DNA of 64,000 bases from Oscillospiraceae bacterium MB08-C2-2. GTDB taxonomy: Bacteria; Bacillota; Clostridia; Oscillospirales; Ruminococcaceae. The stretch lies in NCBI GenBank assembly GCA_035621215.1, contig CP141729.1:2812944-2876943 (forward strand), written 5' to 3'. How positions within the stretch are numbered: position 1 is the first letter of the stretch; each line of letters opens with the position of its first letter. The position numbers were made by a program, and so were the translations under genes. A model generated the notes under the pieces. That model saw only the letters and a program-made list of their open reading frames with translations. It was not told the origin of the DNA and made no database searches. Below are positions 52,273-60,219 of this stretch, piece by piece.

Positions 52273-52707
52273 ATGGCAATGGATAAAGCCAGCCGCGTAA
52301 TGTCCGGCACCTATGGGGAACTGTGGTACGATGGGGAGCTTGTTGCGGAGGTCTATAAATTTCAGGCCAAGGTAACCCTGAACAAAGAGGATATCTCTAT
52401 GTGTGGGGTAATCTGGACAGACAGCAAGGTGAAGAATGTTTCCGGCAAAGGCTCCATGGGGCTTTATAAGGTCAACTCCCGCATGGCGCAGAAGCTGGGT
52501 GATGCCCTTCTTTCCGGTAAGGACCCCCGGGGCACCATTATTTCTAAACTTAATGATCCCGATTCTTATGGGGCTGAGCGTGTGGCCATTCAGGATGTCA
52601 GCTTCGATGATCTCACTCTAGCCGATTGGGAAGCAGCTGTAATCGGCAAAGTGGAATGTCCTTTTACATTCCGTGGCTATAAATTTCTTGATATGGTAAG
52701 TGCATGA
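52273..52707 (+). CDS. Tail tube protein (XkdM-like)
   Basis: A 144-residue tube protein. The beta-rich sequence with ELVAEVYKFQAKVTLNKEDI and VKNVSGKGSMGLYKVNSRMA matches the XkdM-type tube family, whose hexamers stack inside the sheath. AAGGAGG precedes ATG 52273. Its stop overlaps the chaperone start by four bases. Confidence 0.93.
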   Translation: MAMDKASRVMSGTYGELWYDGELVAEVYKFQAKVTLNKEDISMCGVIWTDSKVKNVSGKGSMGLYKVNSRMAQKLGDALLSGKDPRGTIISKLNDPDSYGAERVAIQDVSFDDLTLADWEAAVIGKVECPFTFRGYKFLDMVSA

Positions 52708-53078
52708 TGGAAAAGAAAAGCAATGTGCTGGATCTTTTGCTGCAGTCGGAAATTCCACAGCCTCAGACCAAGCAATATAGGCACAAACGCCTTTCGCAGC
52801 TTTGCGGCGAGGATGTAATCCTGACGCTCAAAGAAATCCCCTATAACCGGGTCGGGGAGTTGCAGAGGATGGAAGAAACCAGTGTTCATGTGGTGCTTTC
52901 AGGAGTGGTGGATCCGCCCTTGAAAAGCTCGGAGCTTCTGGCCAAATATGCGGCAGAAACCCCGGCGGAGCTTGTGAAAAAGCTTTTCCTCCCCGGCGAG
53001 GTGGAGGATATCTCCCGGGCCATTGAGCGCCTTAGTGGTTACCGCACCACCACCATTGAAGAAATTAAAAAAAAATAA
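52704..53078 (+). CDS. Tail assembly chaperone (XkdN-like), zero-frame product
   Basis: A 124-residue protein typical of the chaperone encoded between tube and tape measure: an alpha/beta middle part (LTLKEIPYNRVGELQRMEET) and an acidic helical end. It ends in IKKK-stop at a run of nine A (53067-53075). In many phages this gene makes two products by ribosomal frameshifting, the short one in excess, both coating the tape measure during assembly. Here the run of A and an open -1 frame support the same mechanism. Confidence 0.88.
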   Translation: MMEKKSNVLDLLLQSEIPQPQTKQYRHKRLSQLCGEDVILTLKEIPYNRVGELQRMEETSVHVVLSGVVDPPLKSSELLAKYAAETPAELVKKLFLPGEVEDISRAIERLSGYRTTTIEEIKKK

Positions 53079-53224
53079 GTAAGGATCCCGAGGTAACTGT
53101 GATGTTCTGGCTCCTACGTGAACATCACATTTTACCCGGGGATTATTACCGTCTGCCGGAAGGGGATAAAACCATTCTGAAAGGCTTTTTTGCTTATGAA
53201 ATGGAGCGCCGGAGCGAATTGTAG
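53067..53224 (+). CDS. -1 frame extension of the tail chaperone (programmed frameshift)
   Basis: After slipping back one base on A-AAA-AAA at 53067-53075, the ribosome would read 49 more codons (53075-53221): ISKDPEVTVMFWLLREHHIL and so on to FFAYEMERRSEL, stop TAG at 53222-53224. The extension has no ribosome binding site of its own and its LLREHHILPGDYY and FFAYEMERR blocks are like the C-terminal extensions of gpGT-type chaperones. The fusion product would be 173 residues. Confidence 0.8.
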
Positions 53225-53238
53225 GAAAGGAGGGTATC

Positions 53239-55308
53239 ATGGCCAGAGAGTACGGTATTGATATTAACGGTTGGGATGATTATGTCAGAACTCTCACCAC
53301 GATAAAGAATGCCAACAAGGCATTCAATAAAGACCTGGAAGGCACCGTGCAGTGGCTGAATCAACTCAACAGAACCAAAGTATCCATCAAGATGGATATG
53401 GAAACCATGCATAGTGAGCTACAGCAGGCCGAGAGGGAATTCCAAGAGACAGGCTCTGCGGCGGCATTAATGGCAAAAAGCATTATAGAAATGAATCTAG
53501 CCAATGCCCATCAGAATCTAAATTTGGTCAGCGTGAATGCCCGGGAGGCCCAAAAAGATCTGCAAAATCTTAGCGATGCTGCCAGCCGTGCAGGGAACCG
53601 GACGGGTATGTCAGACGAGTCAATCAAGGCTCTAAAAATCGGTTCGGCTAAAATGTTGGGTACATCTGCTTTAGAGGCTCTAAAAGTTGGCGTTGACTCT
53701 GCCTTTGGCGATACAGCTGGCAATGCTTTTTCTACTGTTATTGACAGCACTATATCGGGGGCTGTGATGGGAGCTCAAACCGGAAGTCCAATTGGCATTG
53801 CCATCGGAGCCGGTGTTGGGTTGGCTTCCGGGGGAATTTCAGCGGCTACCCAGTCCTTCCAAAAGGACGATGAAGCCTTTAAAAGCTATCGAGACTCGGA
53901 ACTGGATAGGGTAGCGAAAAAAGATGCTGCGTTTTCTCAGGATGGCCTTGCCATATATTCGGAACGGGAACAATACGAGCTGTACCTTTCCAATAGACTC
54001 GGAAGCAAAGAAGAAGCAGAGAATTTTTCAAATGAACTCCGGCAAATGGAGACCGAAAGCCCTTATAATTACACAGAATTGGCGGATGTGGCTCAAAATC
54101 TGTTTGGGCAGGGTTATGGAACCGAAGAAACACTAAAAATGCTGCAGAATATCAGCAATATGGGTGCTTCGATAGGCGCCAGCGCTGCGGATATGGGTCA
54201 GGTGGCAAGCAGCATAGCTCAAATAAGCCAGCTTTCAGCCATTAGCATGGAGGATATTAATGCTCTCACGGGTCAAGGTATTCCCATTGTTGAGTACTTA
54301 TCGAAGGCAGGCAAAATTGATCCGGAAAGGGTAGTGCAGCAGATAACGGATGGCAAAATCAGCGGTGCTGCTATGGCTCGTATCGCCTCGGAGGGTATGG
54401 CCGGAGATACCAGGTTCCAGGACAGCGGCACTATGATGGCCCAAACCTTCGCAGGGCGAGAATCCATGATAGCCAGCAAGGAAAACAATATAAAGGAAGC
54501 TCGCGGCTCTGGATATGCTGATGGTATGGAGGCCAGTCAGAATGAAGAGCTGGCTTTTTATGATTCGGATGCGGCGGTGAAATTGGCCGAAGCAGAGTAT
54601 TTTAAGGGGCAATGGGACGCTGAATTGGAAGGGCTCAAAAAAAAATATGACAACCAAACCTTAATAGCTGTTATGGGTGGGGAGCTATCCCCAGAAATTA
54701 GCGATCAATACAGCGAAGAAGGCCTTCAGGAGCTGCAAGACCTGCGAAACCAATACGATCAAGCCGCCATTGAGGGAAACGGTGCTGAGATGGGCAAGAT
54801 ACTGGCTCGTGCGGAGATATTAGCCCGGGCAGAATACAACCGCAGCGAGGGCGCACAGTTGGAATTAAAAGCGCAGACCCAGCTTATTAATGATGTTACA
54901 AGTATGCTGGTTGAGAATGAAACCTATTGGAATGCCGGTAAAATCCTGGGTGAGGCACTTTCCAAAGGCATGGCCGCAGGTATGCGAGAGAATAGGTTGG
55001 CACTATGGAGAGAAAATGCCTTAGATATTGAGTTGAATGATATAAATGATTCTGGGGCGTATATACATCAATTCGCCTATGATGAAAACCTTGCATATGG
55101 CATGCCGTATGTCCCCTATGATGGATACCGTGCCCGGCTTCACGAGGGGGAACAGGTTTTGACAGTCAGCGAAGCCCGGCAGAGCCGAGGCGGCAGACAG
55201 CCTGTTCAGGTTACAGTGGGGGAAATGGTGGTTCGGGAGGAAGCCGATGTATATAAAGTTGCCCGACAGCTTGCCGCCGAACTGCACAGAGCCCAACAAA
55301 TAAGCTAA
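53239..55308 (+). CDS. Tail tape measure protein (short)
   Basis: A 689-residue protein: N-terminal coiled-coil helices (1-130), a hydrophobic Gly/Ala-rich stretch (about 165-210, IGIAIGAGVGLASGGIS), the conserved tape-measure core with MGQVASSIAQISQLSAISMEDINALTGQGIPIVEYL (in parts, about 320-360), long charged helices, and a C-terminal block QVTVGEMVVREEADVYKVAR. GGAAAGGAGGG precedes the ATG. Tape length sets tail length; 689 residues is short compared with many phages. Position after the chaperone is diagnostic. Confidence 0.9.
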   Translation: MAREYGIDINGWDDYVRTLTTIKNANKAFNKDLEGTVQWLNQLNRTKVSIKMDMETMHSELQQAEREFQETGSAAALMAKSIIEMNLANAHQNLNLVSVNAREAQKDLQNLSDAASRAGNRTGMSDESIKALKIGSAKMLGTSALEALKVGVDSAFGDTAGNAFSTVIDSTISGAVMGAQTGSPIGIAIGAGVGLASGGISAATQSFQKDDEAFKSYRDSELDRVAKKDAAFSQDGLAIYSEREQYELYLSNRLGSKEEAENFSNELRQMETESPYNYTELADVAQNLFGQGYGTEETLKMLQNISNMGASIGASAADMGQVASSIAQISQLSAISMEDINALTGQGIPIVEYLSKAGKIDPERVVQQITDGKISGAAMARIASEGMAGDTRFQDSGTMMAQTFAGRESMIASKENNIKEARGSGYADGMEASQNEELAFYDSDAAVKLAEAEYFKGQWDAELEGLKKKYDNQTLIAVMGGELSPEISDQYSEEGLQELQDLRNQYDQAAIEGNGAEMGKILARAEILARAEYNRSEGAQLELKAQTQLINDVTSMLVENETYWNAGKILGEALSKGMAAGMRENRLALWRENALDIELNDINDSGAYIHQFAYDENLAYGMPYVPYDGYRARLHEGEQVLTVSEARQSRGGRQPVQVTVGEMVVREEADVYKVARQLAAELHRAQQIS

Positions 55309-55321
55309 AGGGGGAATACCA

Positions 55322-55954
55322 GTGGCAAAACGTAGTTTTATTTTTCGGAAAGGCTCTGAGGAACTGATTCTGCCGGTAACTCCTGCCAGCTTTCGGGTGG
55401 AAAAGGGCATTAACATTGAAGTGGTCAATATCCATGAGCTGGGAGATGCCATACTGGCGGGCAAAGGATCGCTGGCTACCATCCAAATAAGCTGCCTGTT
55501 CCCTGAGATGGATTATTCCTTTGCAGAGGGCTCCGGTGCTTCCCGGTATGTGAGCCAGTTTGAAGAGTGGATTGAGGCGGGTGAGGTGGTACGGTTTATT
55601 ATAGGTGGGGCCAATGTAAACCTGCCGGTTATGGTACAGTCCATAAATTGGGGTGAGCAGGATGGCACCAACGATGTGTACGCAGACATCACTATGCGGG
55701 AGCACCGTCCATTGGAAGCGGTTCAAATATCCGCCACACCGGCAGCGACACTGGAACGCGCGGCTCATCAGCCTAATCCGGGGGAAAGCAGCTATACCAT
55801 CCAGTCAGGTGATACCCTTTCGGCTATTTGCCGCAAGTATTATGGGGATGCTTCCCCAGCCAGCTACAACAAGCTGGCGCAGGCTAATGGTATTTCCAAT
55901 CCTCACCTGATCTTTGCGGGCAAAACCCTGAAAATCCCCCAACCACTGCAATAG
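55322..55954 (+). CDS. LysM-containing tail protein (XkdP-like)
   Basis: A 210-residue protein with an N-terminal tail domain (FIFRKGSEELILPVTPASFR) and a C-terminal LysM at about 159-207 (YTIQSGDTLSAICRKYYGD, then LAQANGISNPHLIFAGKTLK). LysM binds peptidoglycan, here probably in the hub below the tape measure. The GTG start follows AAAGGGGG. Order tape-LysM-hub matches PBSX xkdO-P-Q. Confidence 0.92.
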   Translation: MAKRSFIFRKGSEELILPVTPASFRVEKGINIEVVNIHELGDAILAGKGSLATIQISCLFPEMDYSFAEGSGASRYVSQFEEWIEAGEVVRFIIGGANVNLPVMVQSINWGEQDGTNDVYADITMREHRPLEAVQISATPAATLERAAHQPNPGESSYTIQSGDTLSAICRKYYGDASPASYNKLAQANGISNPHLIFAGKTLKIPQPLQ

Positions 55955-55967
55955 GAGGCAAGCTGTT

Positions 55968-57068
55968 ATGGAAATACATATTACCACTCAAAATGGTACT
56001 GTAAATGCCACGCAGCTGATTCCCGCTGTCAGCTGGTCAGGGGATTATAAGCAGGCTGCCCGTACATTGGATTTTACTCTCCTCTGCTCCGCCTCTGATC
56101 ACACCATTCCCACAGTAGAATGCCCTCTGGGTGCCGGGGTACAGCTTATAGAGGGCGGAGAGGCGTTATTTGATGGGTTTATCATCAGCCGTACCAAAAA
56201 CACCGAAAACAGCCAGATTAATATTTCCTGCTTTGACCGTGCCTTTTATCTCAAGCGCAACAAGGTCATGAAAAAATATACTGCTGCCCGGCCGGAGGGG
56301 ATTATCCGGGAACTGGCAGAGGAATTTGGCTTTAAGCTGGGATATATTGAGCCGGTTAATATGCAGATTTCCCGCAATTTTCTGGGTGGAAATGAAAGCG
56401 TTTATGATATTATGCTGACTGCTTATACTCTGGCTGCCAACACCACAGGCAAAAGCTATCACATTGGGTTTCGTGGTGCTGCGCTGTATATCACCGAAAA
56501 AAAGCCGGATAACCGCACGCTGGTTATCAAGGGCCGCTCCAATCTGATCGGGGCTTCCACCACCGAGAGCATCGAAAACATGGTCAATCAGGTGAAAATC
56601 TATGATGCCAACGGCTCTTTTGTGCGGGAGATTCAAAAAGCGGAAGAAATCAAGCTTTATGGCAGGCTGCAGGAGCTCATTAAGCAAAGCGGCGCTGACA
56701 ACAAGGCGGCTGAAGCCCAGCGCCTGCTGGATGAAGGTGGTATCAGCCAAAAGATTACAGTGGATTGTCTGGGTAATGTGGCCAATGTTGCTGGCGGTAC
56801 CGTGGTGGTGGAAGAGCCCTATACCGGCCTTTATGGATTGTTTTACATTGATTCTGATCAACATGAATGGAAACGGGGCCAGTATTATAACAAGCTGGTG
56901 CTGAATTTTAAAGCCATGATGGATAGAAAAGAAGCAGGCAGTCTGCCAAATGCCAATGGCAATAAAACCAGTGGGGTAAAATCCACAGATGATGTTAACT
57001 GGGATGATGCCAACATTACCGGACCCAATAAGGGTAAGAGTCCTATTAAAGAACATAGACGACAGTAG
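55968..57068 (+). CDS. Baseplate hub protein (XkdQ-like)
   Basis: A 366-residue protein with the fold-start MEIHITTQNGTVNATQLIPA and repeated beta-barrel segments, like XkdQ and gp27-type hubs that form the trimeric centre of the baseplate. YDIMLTAYTLAANTTGKSYH and RTLVIKGRSNLIGASTTESI fit that family. GGAGG precedes the ATG. No lysozyme or peptidase domain is fused, unlike some phage hubs. Confidence 0.85.
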   Translation: MEIHITTQNGTVNATQLIPAVSWSGDYKQAARTLDFTLLCSASDHTIPTVECPLGAGVQLIEGGEALFDGFIISRTKNTENSQINISCFDRAFYLKRNKVMKKYTAARPEGIIRELAEEFGFKLGYIEPVNMQISRNFLGGNESVYDIMLTAYTLAANTTGKSYHIGFRGAALYITEKKPDNRTLVIKGRSNLIGASTTESIENMVNQVKIYDANGSFVREIQKAEEIKLYGRLQELIKQSGADNKAAEAQRLLDEGGISQKITVDCLGNVANVAGGTVVVEEPYTGLYGLFYIDSDQHEWKRGQYYNKLVLNFKAMMDRKEAGSLPNANGNKTSGVKSTDDVNWDDANITGPNKGKSPIKEHRRQ

Positions 57069-57083
57069 TGTAGGAGGCTTTTT

Positions 57084-57446
57084 ATGTATGATATACAGGA
57101 TAACCCATACAGCACTCTGTTGGGTGTTATTCGAACCGATAGCGATGAACGCAAAACCAGCAGCTGGCGGTTGGGCGTTATAGCCAGTATCAGCCCTTTG
57201 TTGGTGAGGTTGGGTGGACATCTCCTTTCTGGGGCGGATTTGCGGATTAATCCCTCGCTATTGGGCGGCAGCAGGGCTATTAGCATCAGCAATGCTTCCA
57301 GCACCCTTGGCGGAGAATCCGTATCCGGGGAGTTGGCAGGCACTGCCCATTGGAGCGGTATGCTGGAACCCGGTGATCAGGTGATCCTGCTGCCAAGCGA
57401 TGATGGGCAGCAGTTTATAATCTTATGTAAGGTGGTGAATGCCTGA
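57084..57446 (+). CDS. DUF2577 baseplate protein (XkdR-like)
   Basis: A 120-residue beta-rich protein (LLGVIRTDSDERKTSSWRLG, ...MLEPGDQVILLPSDDGQQFI) of the DUF2577/XkdR family, part of the central spike and hub assembly in PBSX-like tails. Overlaps the next start by one base (TGATG). Confidence 0.85.
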   Translation: MYDIQDNPYSTLLGVIRTDSDERKTSSWRLGVIASISPLLVRLGGHLLSGADLRINPSLLGGSRAISISNASSTLGGESVSGELAGTAHWSGMLEPGDQVILLPSDDGQQFIILCKVVNA

Positions 57447-57865
57447 TGGCAGAGCTTTTCCCTATTATTCAGCCAAGGTCTGCGGCTTCGGTGAAAGAAT
57501 TGCCGCTCTATAAAGAGGCAGCATGGGATTTTGTAAACGGTCGGCCTGTTTTTCAGGATGGCAGCCCGGTATTTGTCACTGGGAAAGAGGCTGTCAAGGT
57601 CTGGATATGGAAAGCCCTTGTCACCCCCCGAACCGTTTATGATATATACAGCTGGTCTTTTGGCAACGAGCTGGAAAGCCTCATGGGCCAGAATTTCACC
57701 AAGGAAACCAAGCTGGCTGAGGCAAACCGTTACATCCGAGAGGCGCTGGAGATCAACCCCTACATAGCCGGTATCAATGATATAACGGTGGAGTTCGCAA
57801 AGGCCCGTTTAACCATTCATGTGAGGGTTACCACAATCTATGGGGAGGTGACAATAAATGTATGA
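57446..57865 (+). CDS. DUF2634 baseplate protein (XkdS, gp25-like)
   Basis: A 139-residue protein with WDFVNGRPVFQDGSPVFVTG, AVKVWIWKALVTPRTVYDIY and a terminal VTTIYGEVTINV, matching XkdS-type proteins. These correspond to gp25, the sheath initiator at the baseplate. Overlaps the next gene by eight bases. Confidence 0.88.
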   Translation: MAELFPIIQPRSAASVKELPLYKEAAWDFVNGRPVFQDGSPVFVTGKEAVKVWIWKALVTPRTVYDIYSWSFGNELESLMGQNFTKETKLAEANRYIREALEINPYIAGINDITVEFAKARLTIHVRVTTIYGEVTINV

Positions 57866-58916
57866 AAACCAAACACCGGAAGCCATTAAAGCTGAAATGT
57901 TGGAAGGCATTTCGGGGGATTGGGATACCCGGGAGGGCAGCTTTGCCGACGATATGCTGGGGCCTATGGCCTCGGCACTTCACAAGATGTATGGAGCCTT
58001 AAATGCAGTGAAGCCTATGGCGTGGGTGGACGAAACCAGCGGCCCCTATCTGGATATGGCGGCCGAGGATTTGGGGCTAGAACCCCGAAAATTGGGTACT
58101 AAGGCAAAAGCAATTCTGGAAATTCAGGGAAGCGCCAATCATATCATTACAGCTGGCACTACCTTCTTGACAGACAGCAACCAGTATTTTTATACCACAG
58201 AAGATGCGGTGATCCCAGAAACGGCAGTGGTTACGGTAGAGGCAGAAGCAGCTGAAATCGGAAGCGGATACAATGTAGAGTCTGGTGCGATTTGCAATCA
58301 GTTCAGCAACTCAGCCTCCATTATCGCCGTTGCCAATCCAGAGCCTGCACAGGGTGGAACCAATGCAGAAACGGATAAGGAGCTTTTTGTACGCATCGAT
58401 CTTGCTCGTAAAAAGCCCCGCACCAGTGGCAATAAATATGATTATGAAGAATGGGCTACAGCTGTGGATGGCGTTGGAATGGCCAAAGCCTATCCTTTAT
58501 GGGAAGGCCCGGGAACAGTAAAGATATTGGTTGCGGCACCCGATGGGCAGCCTGTTGAGCAGGCTATCATCCAAAAATGTACCGATCACATCGAAAGGTT
58601 GCGCCCTGTTGGGGCGCTGGTAACCGTTGTATCCTCTGTTCCCAAGGAAATTACAGTTGAGATGTCTGTTAAAGCATACGCAGAAGTGGATACACAGGCA
58701 ATTACCCGGCAGTTTCAAGACGCTGTAACAGCTTATTTGGCAGGCCTTTCGCTACAGGTGGGAGAGATTGTTAACAATTATGTTGGCAGCCTGCTGGTAG
58801 CCATTCCGGGAGTGCTGGATTATAGCGACCTAAGGTTGAACGGCGAATCTGGAAACATTTCATTGACAGGGGAAGAATCGCTGAAACTGGGGGAGGTATC
58901 CTTAAGATGGAGCTGA
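57858..58916 (+). CDS. Baseplate J-like wedge protein (XkdT-like)
   Basis: A 352-residue baseplate J/gp47 protein, recognised by EMLEGISGDWDTREGSFADDM near the start, a PYLDMAAEDLGLEPRKLGTKA block and a central VEAEAAEIGSGYNVESGAI strand region. It forms the wedge ring that opens during contraction. Its stop overlaps the next gene by ten bases. Confidence 0.92.
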   Translation: MYENQTPEAIKAEMLEGISGDWDTREGSFADDMLGPMASALHKMYGALNAVKPMAWVDETSGPYLDMAAEDLGLEPRKLGTKAKAILEIQGSANHIITAGTTFLTDSNQYFYTTEDAVIPETAVVTVEAEAAEIGSGYNVESGAICNQFSNSASIIAVANPEPAQGGTNAETDKELFVRIDLARKKPRTSGNKYDYEEWATAVDGVGMAKAYPLWEGPGTVKILVAAPDGQPVEQAIIQKCTDHIERLRPVGALVTVVSSVPKEITVEMSVKAYAEVDTQAITRQFQDAVTAYLAGLSLQVGEIVNNYVGSLLVAIPGVLDYSDLRLNGESGNISLTGEESLKLGEVSLRWS

Positions 58917-59473
58917 TGGATTATTTGGTTCCCCATGTTTATAACAGGGAGCCTCATGTAGAGGCTTTGCAGCGTGCGCTGCAAAAGCCTCTCGACAAAC
59001 TGCAGCGCCAGCAGCAGGAACTTTTTTTACAGCTTCGGCCAGCTACCGCCACATGGGGCATGGCCTTCTATGAAAAAGCCTTTGGATTGCCTGCCAATTC
59101 AGGTAAATCGGCCGATCAAAGGCTAGCTGTATGGAGGGCTAAGCGCCGAGGCCAAGGCACAACCACATTATCCGTTATGCAGAGTGTAACACAAAGCTTT
59201 GTACCCGGCGGAAGGGTAGAAGCCAGCGAGCAGTTTGACCAGTATGCGATTCGCCTGTTCATAGTCAATCAAACCTTAAAAAAGCCCAGTATCCAGAGCA
59301 TTGTTGATGCGCTGGATGAAATTAAGCCGGCGCATTTGGCTGTAGAAATAAAGATGCAAACGCAGTTGGCGCAGGAACATTCACCGGCAAAAGCTGCTCT
59401 TTTGGCGGTATCCCGCACCATTTGTATTCACAAGCACATGCTGCAAAGGGGGCAGAATATTGGCACAGTATAA
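58907..59473 (+). CDS. DUF2313 baseplate protein (XkdU/YmfQ-like)
   Basis: A 188-residue protein with the YmfQ/XkdU pattern: long N-terminal helix (VEALQRALQKPLDKLQRQQQ), WGMAFYEKAFGLPANSGKSA and a middle RRGQGTTTLSVMQSVTQSF. These proteins join baseplate wedge and fibre. It ends in a helical tail overlapping the fibre gene by 14 bases. Confidence 0.88.
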   Translation: MELMDYLVPHVYNREPHVEALQRALQKPLDKLQRQQQELFLQLRPATATWGMAFYEKAFGLPANSGKSADQRLAVWRAKRRGQGTTTLSVMQSVTQSFVPGGRVEASEQFDQYAIRLFIVNQTLKKPSIQSIVDALDEIKPAHLAVEIKMQTQLAQEHSPAKAALLAVSRTICIHKHMLQRGQNIGTV

Positions 59474-60206
59474 ATCCACAATTACTGAAAAAGGAGCCCA
59501 ACTGTTGACACGGTCTTTGCAATTGGGTCAGATGCTCACTCTGGTACGGGCACAATGCGGCGAGGGGGTGCCTGCCACCGATCCCTCCAGAATGGTGATG
59601 CTGGTTTCACCGCTGCTGGTGGAGGCCAACCTGCATAACAAGGAGTATATTAAAGGCAGCTCTCCCGCCATAAAAATACCGGTGCAGATCACCAATCAAG
59701 GCTTAGAAGAAACTGTTTTTATTCGTGAATTGGGCCTATTTGCAAAGGACGAAAACAATCAGGAAGTTCTGTTTGCTTATTCCTGGTTGGTCGGCGATGA
59801 TAGTGATAACGTGCTGCCGCCATCGGCTGATCCGGCAGAGGCAGACACAATCCACCTGCATGATCTTATTGTGCTGGTGACAGCCCAGGAGGCCGACACC
59901 ATTGTGGTGTCGGTGGGAGCAGGAGCATATATAACTGCATCTGAAATGAGGGCCTATGCCGCTCCTGTGCTCCATGGTCATGCGGCCTCGGATATTACAG
60001 AAAGCACCGGCAGCACCACAGAGCAGACCCAGCGCCGGCAGGATGAAAGGCTCTCGACTATCGAATTGGCACTCAATACCGGTTTTTCCGGCGAGGAAAT
60101 CAGCCATTATATAACCTCGGAGCAGATTGACCAATGGCGGGGTTATGATGGGGCAGGATTGCCAGAGGGTGTCTGGAATCAGGTGAGGGGCCGATTGGAA
60201 TATTGA
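59460..60206 (+). CDS. Tail-collar type fibre protein
   Basis: A 248-residue protein with an N-terminal phage tail-collar fibre domain (about 1-150): AQYKSTITEKGAQLLTRSLQ, VRAQCGEGVPATD, then IRELGLFAKDENNQEVLFAY. A short helical C-terminus follows. In PBSX-like tails this connects the baseplate to the receptor-binding protein. No adhesin tip is present here, so recognition probably lies in the next gene. Confidence 0.87.
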   Translation: MAQYKSTITEKGAQLLTRSLQLGQMLTLVRAQCGEGVPATDPSRMVMLVSPLLVEANLHNKEYIKGSSPAIKIPVQITNQGLEETVFIRELGLFAKDENNQEVLFAYSWLVGDDSDNVLPPSADPAEADTIHLHDLIVLVTAQEADTIVVSVGAGAYITASEMRAYAAPVLHGHAASDITESTGSTTEQTQRRQDERLSTIELALNTGFSGEEISHYITSEQIDQWRGYDGAGLPEGVWNQVRGRLEY

Positions 60207-60219
60207 GGAGGAATGAGAT

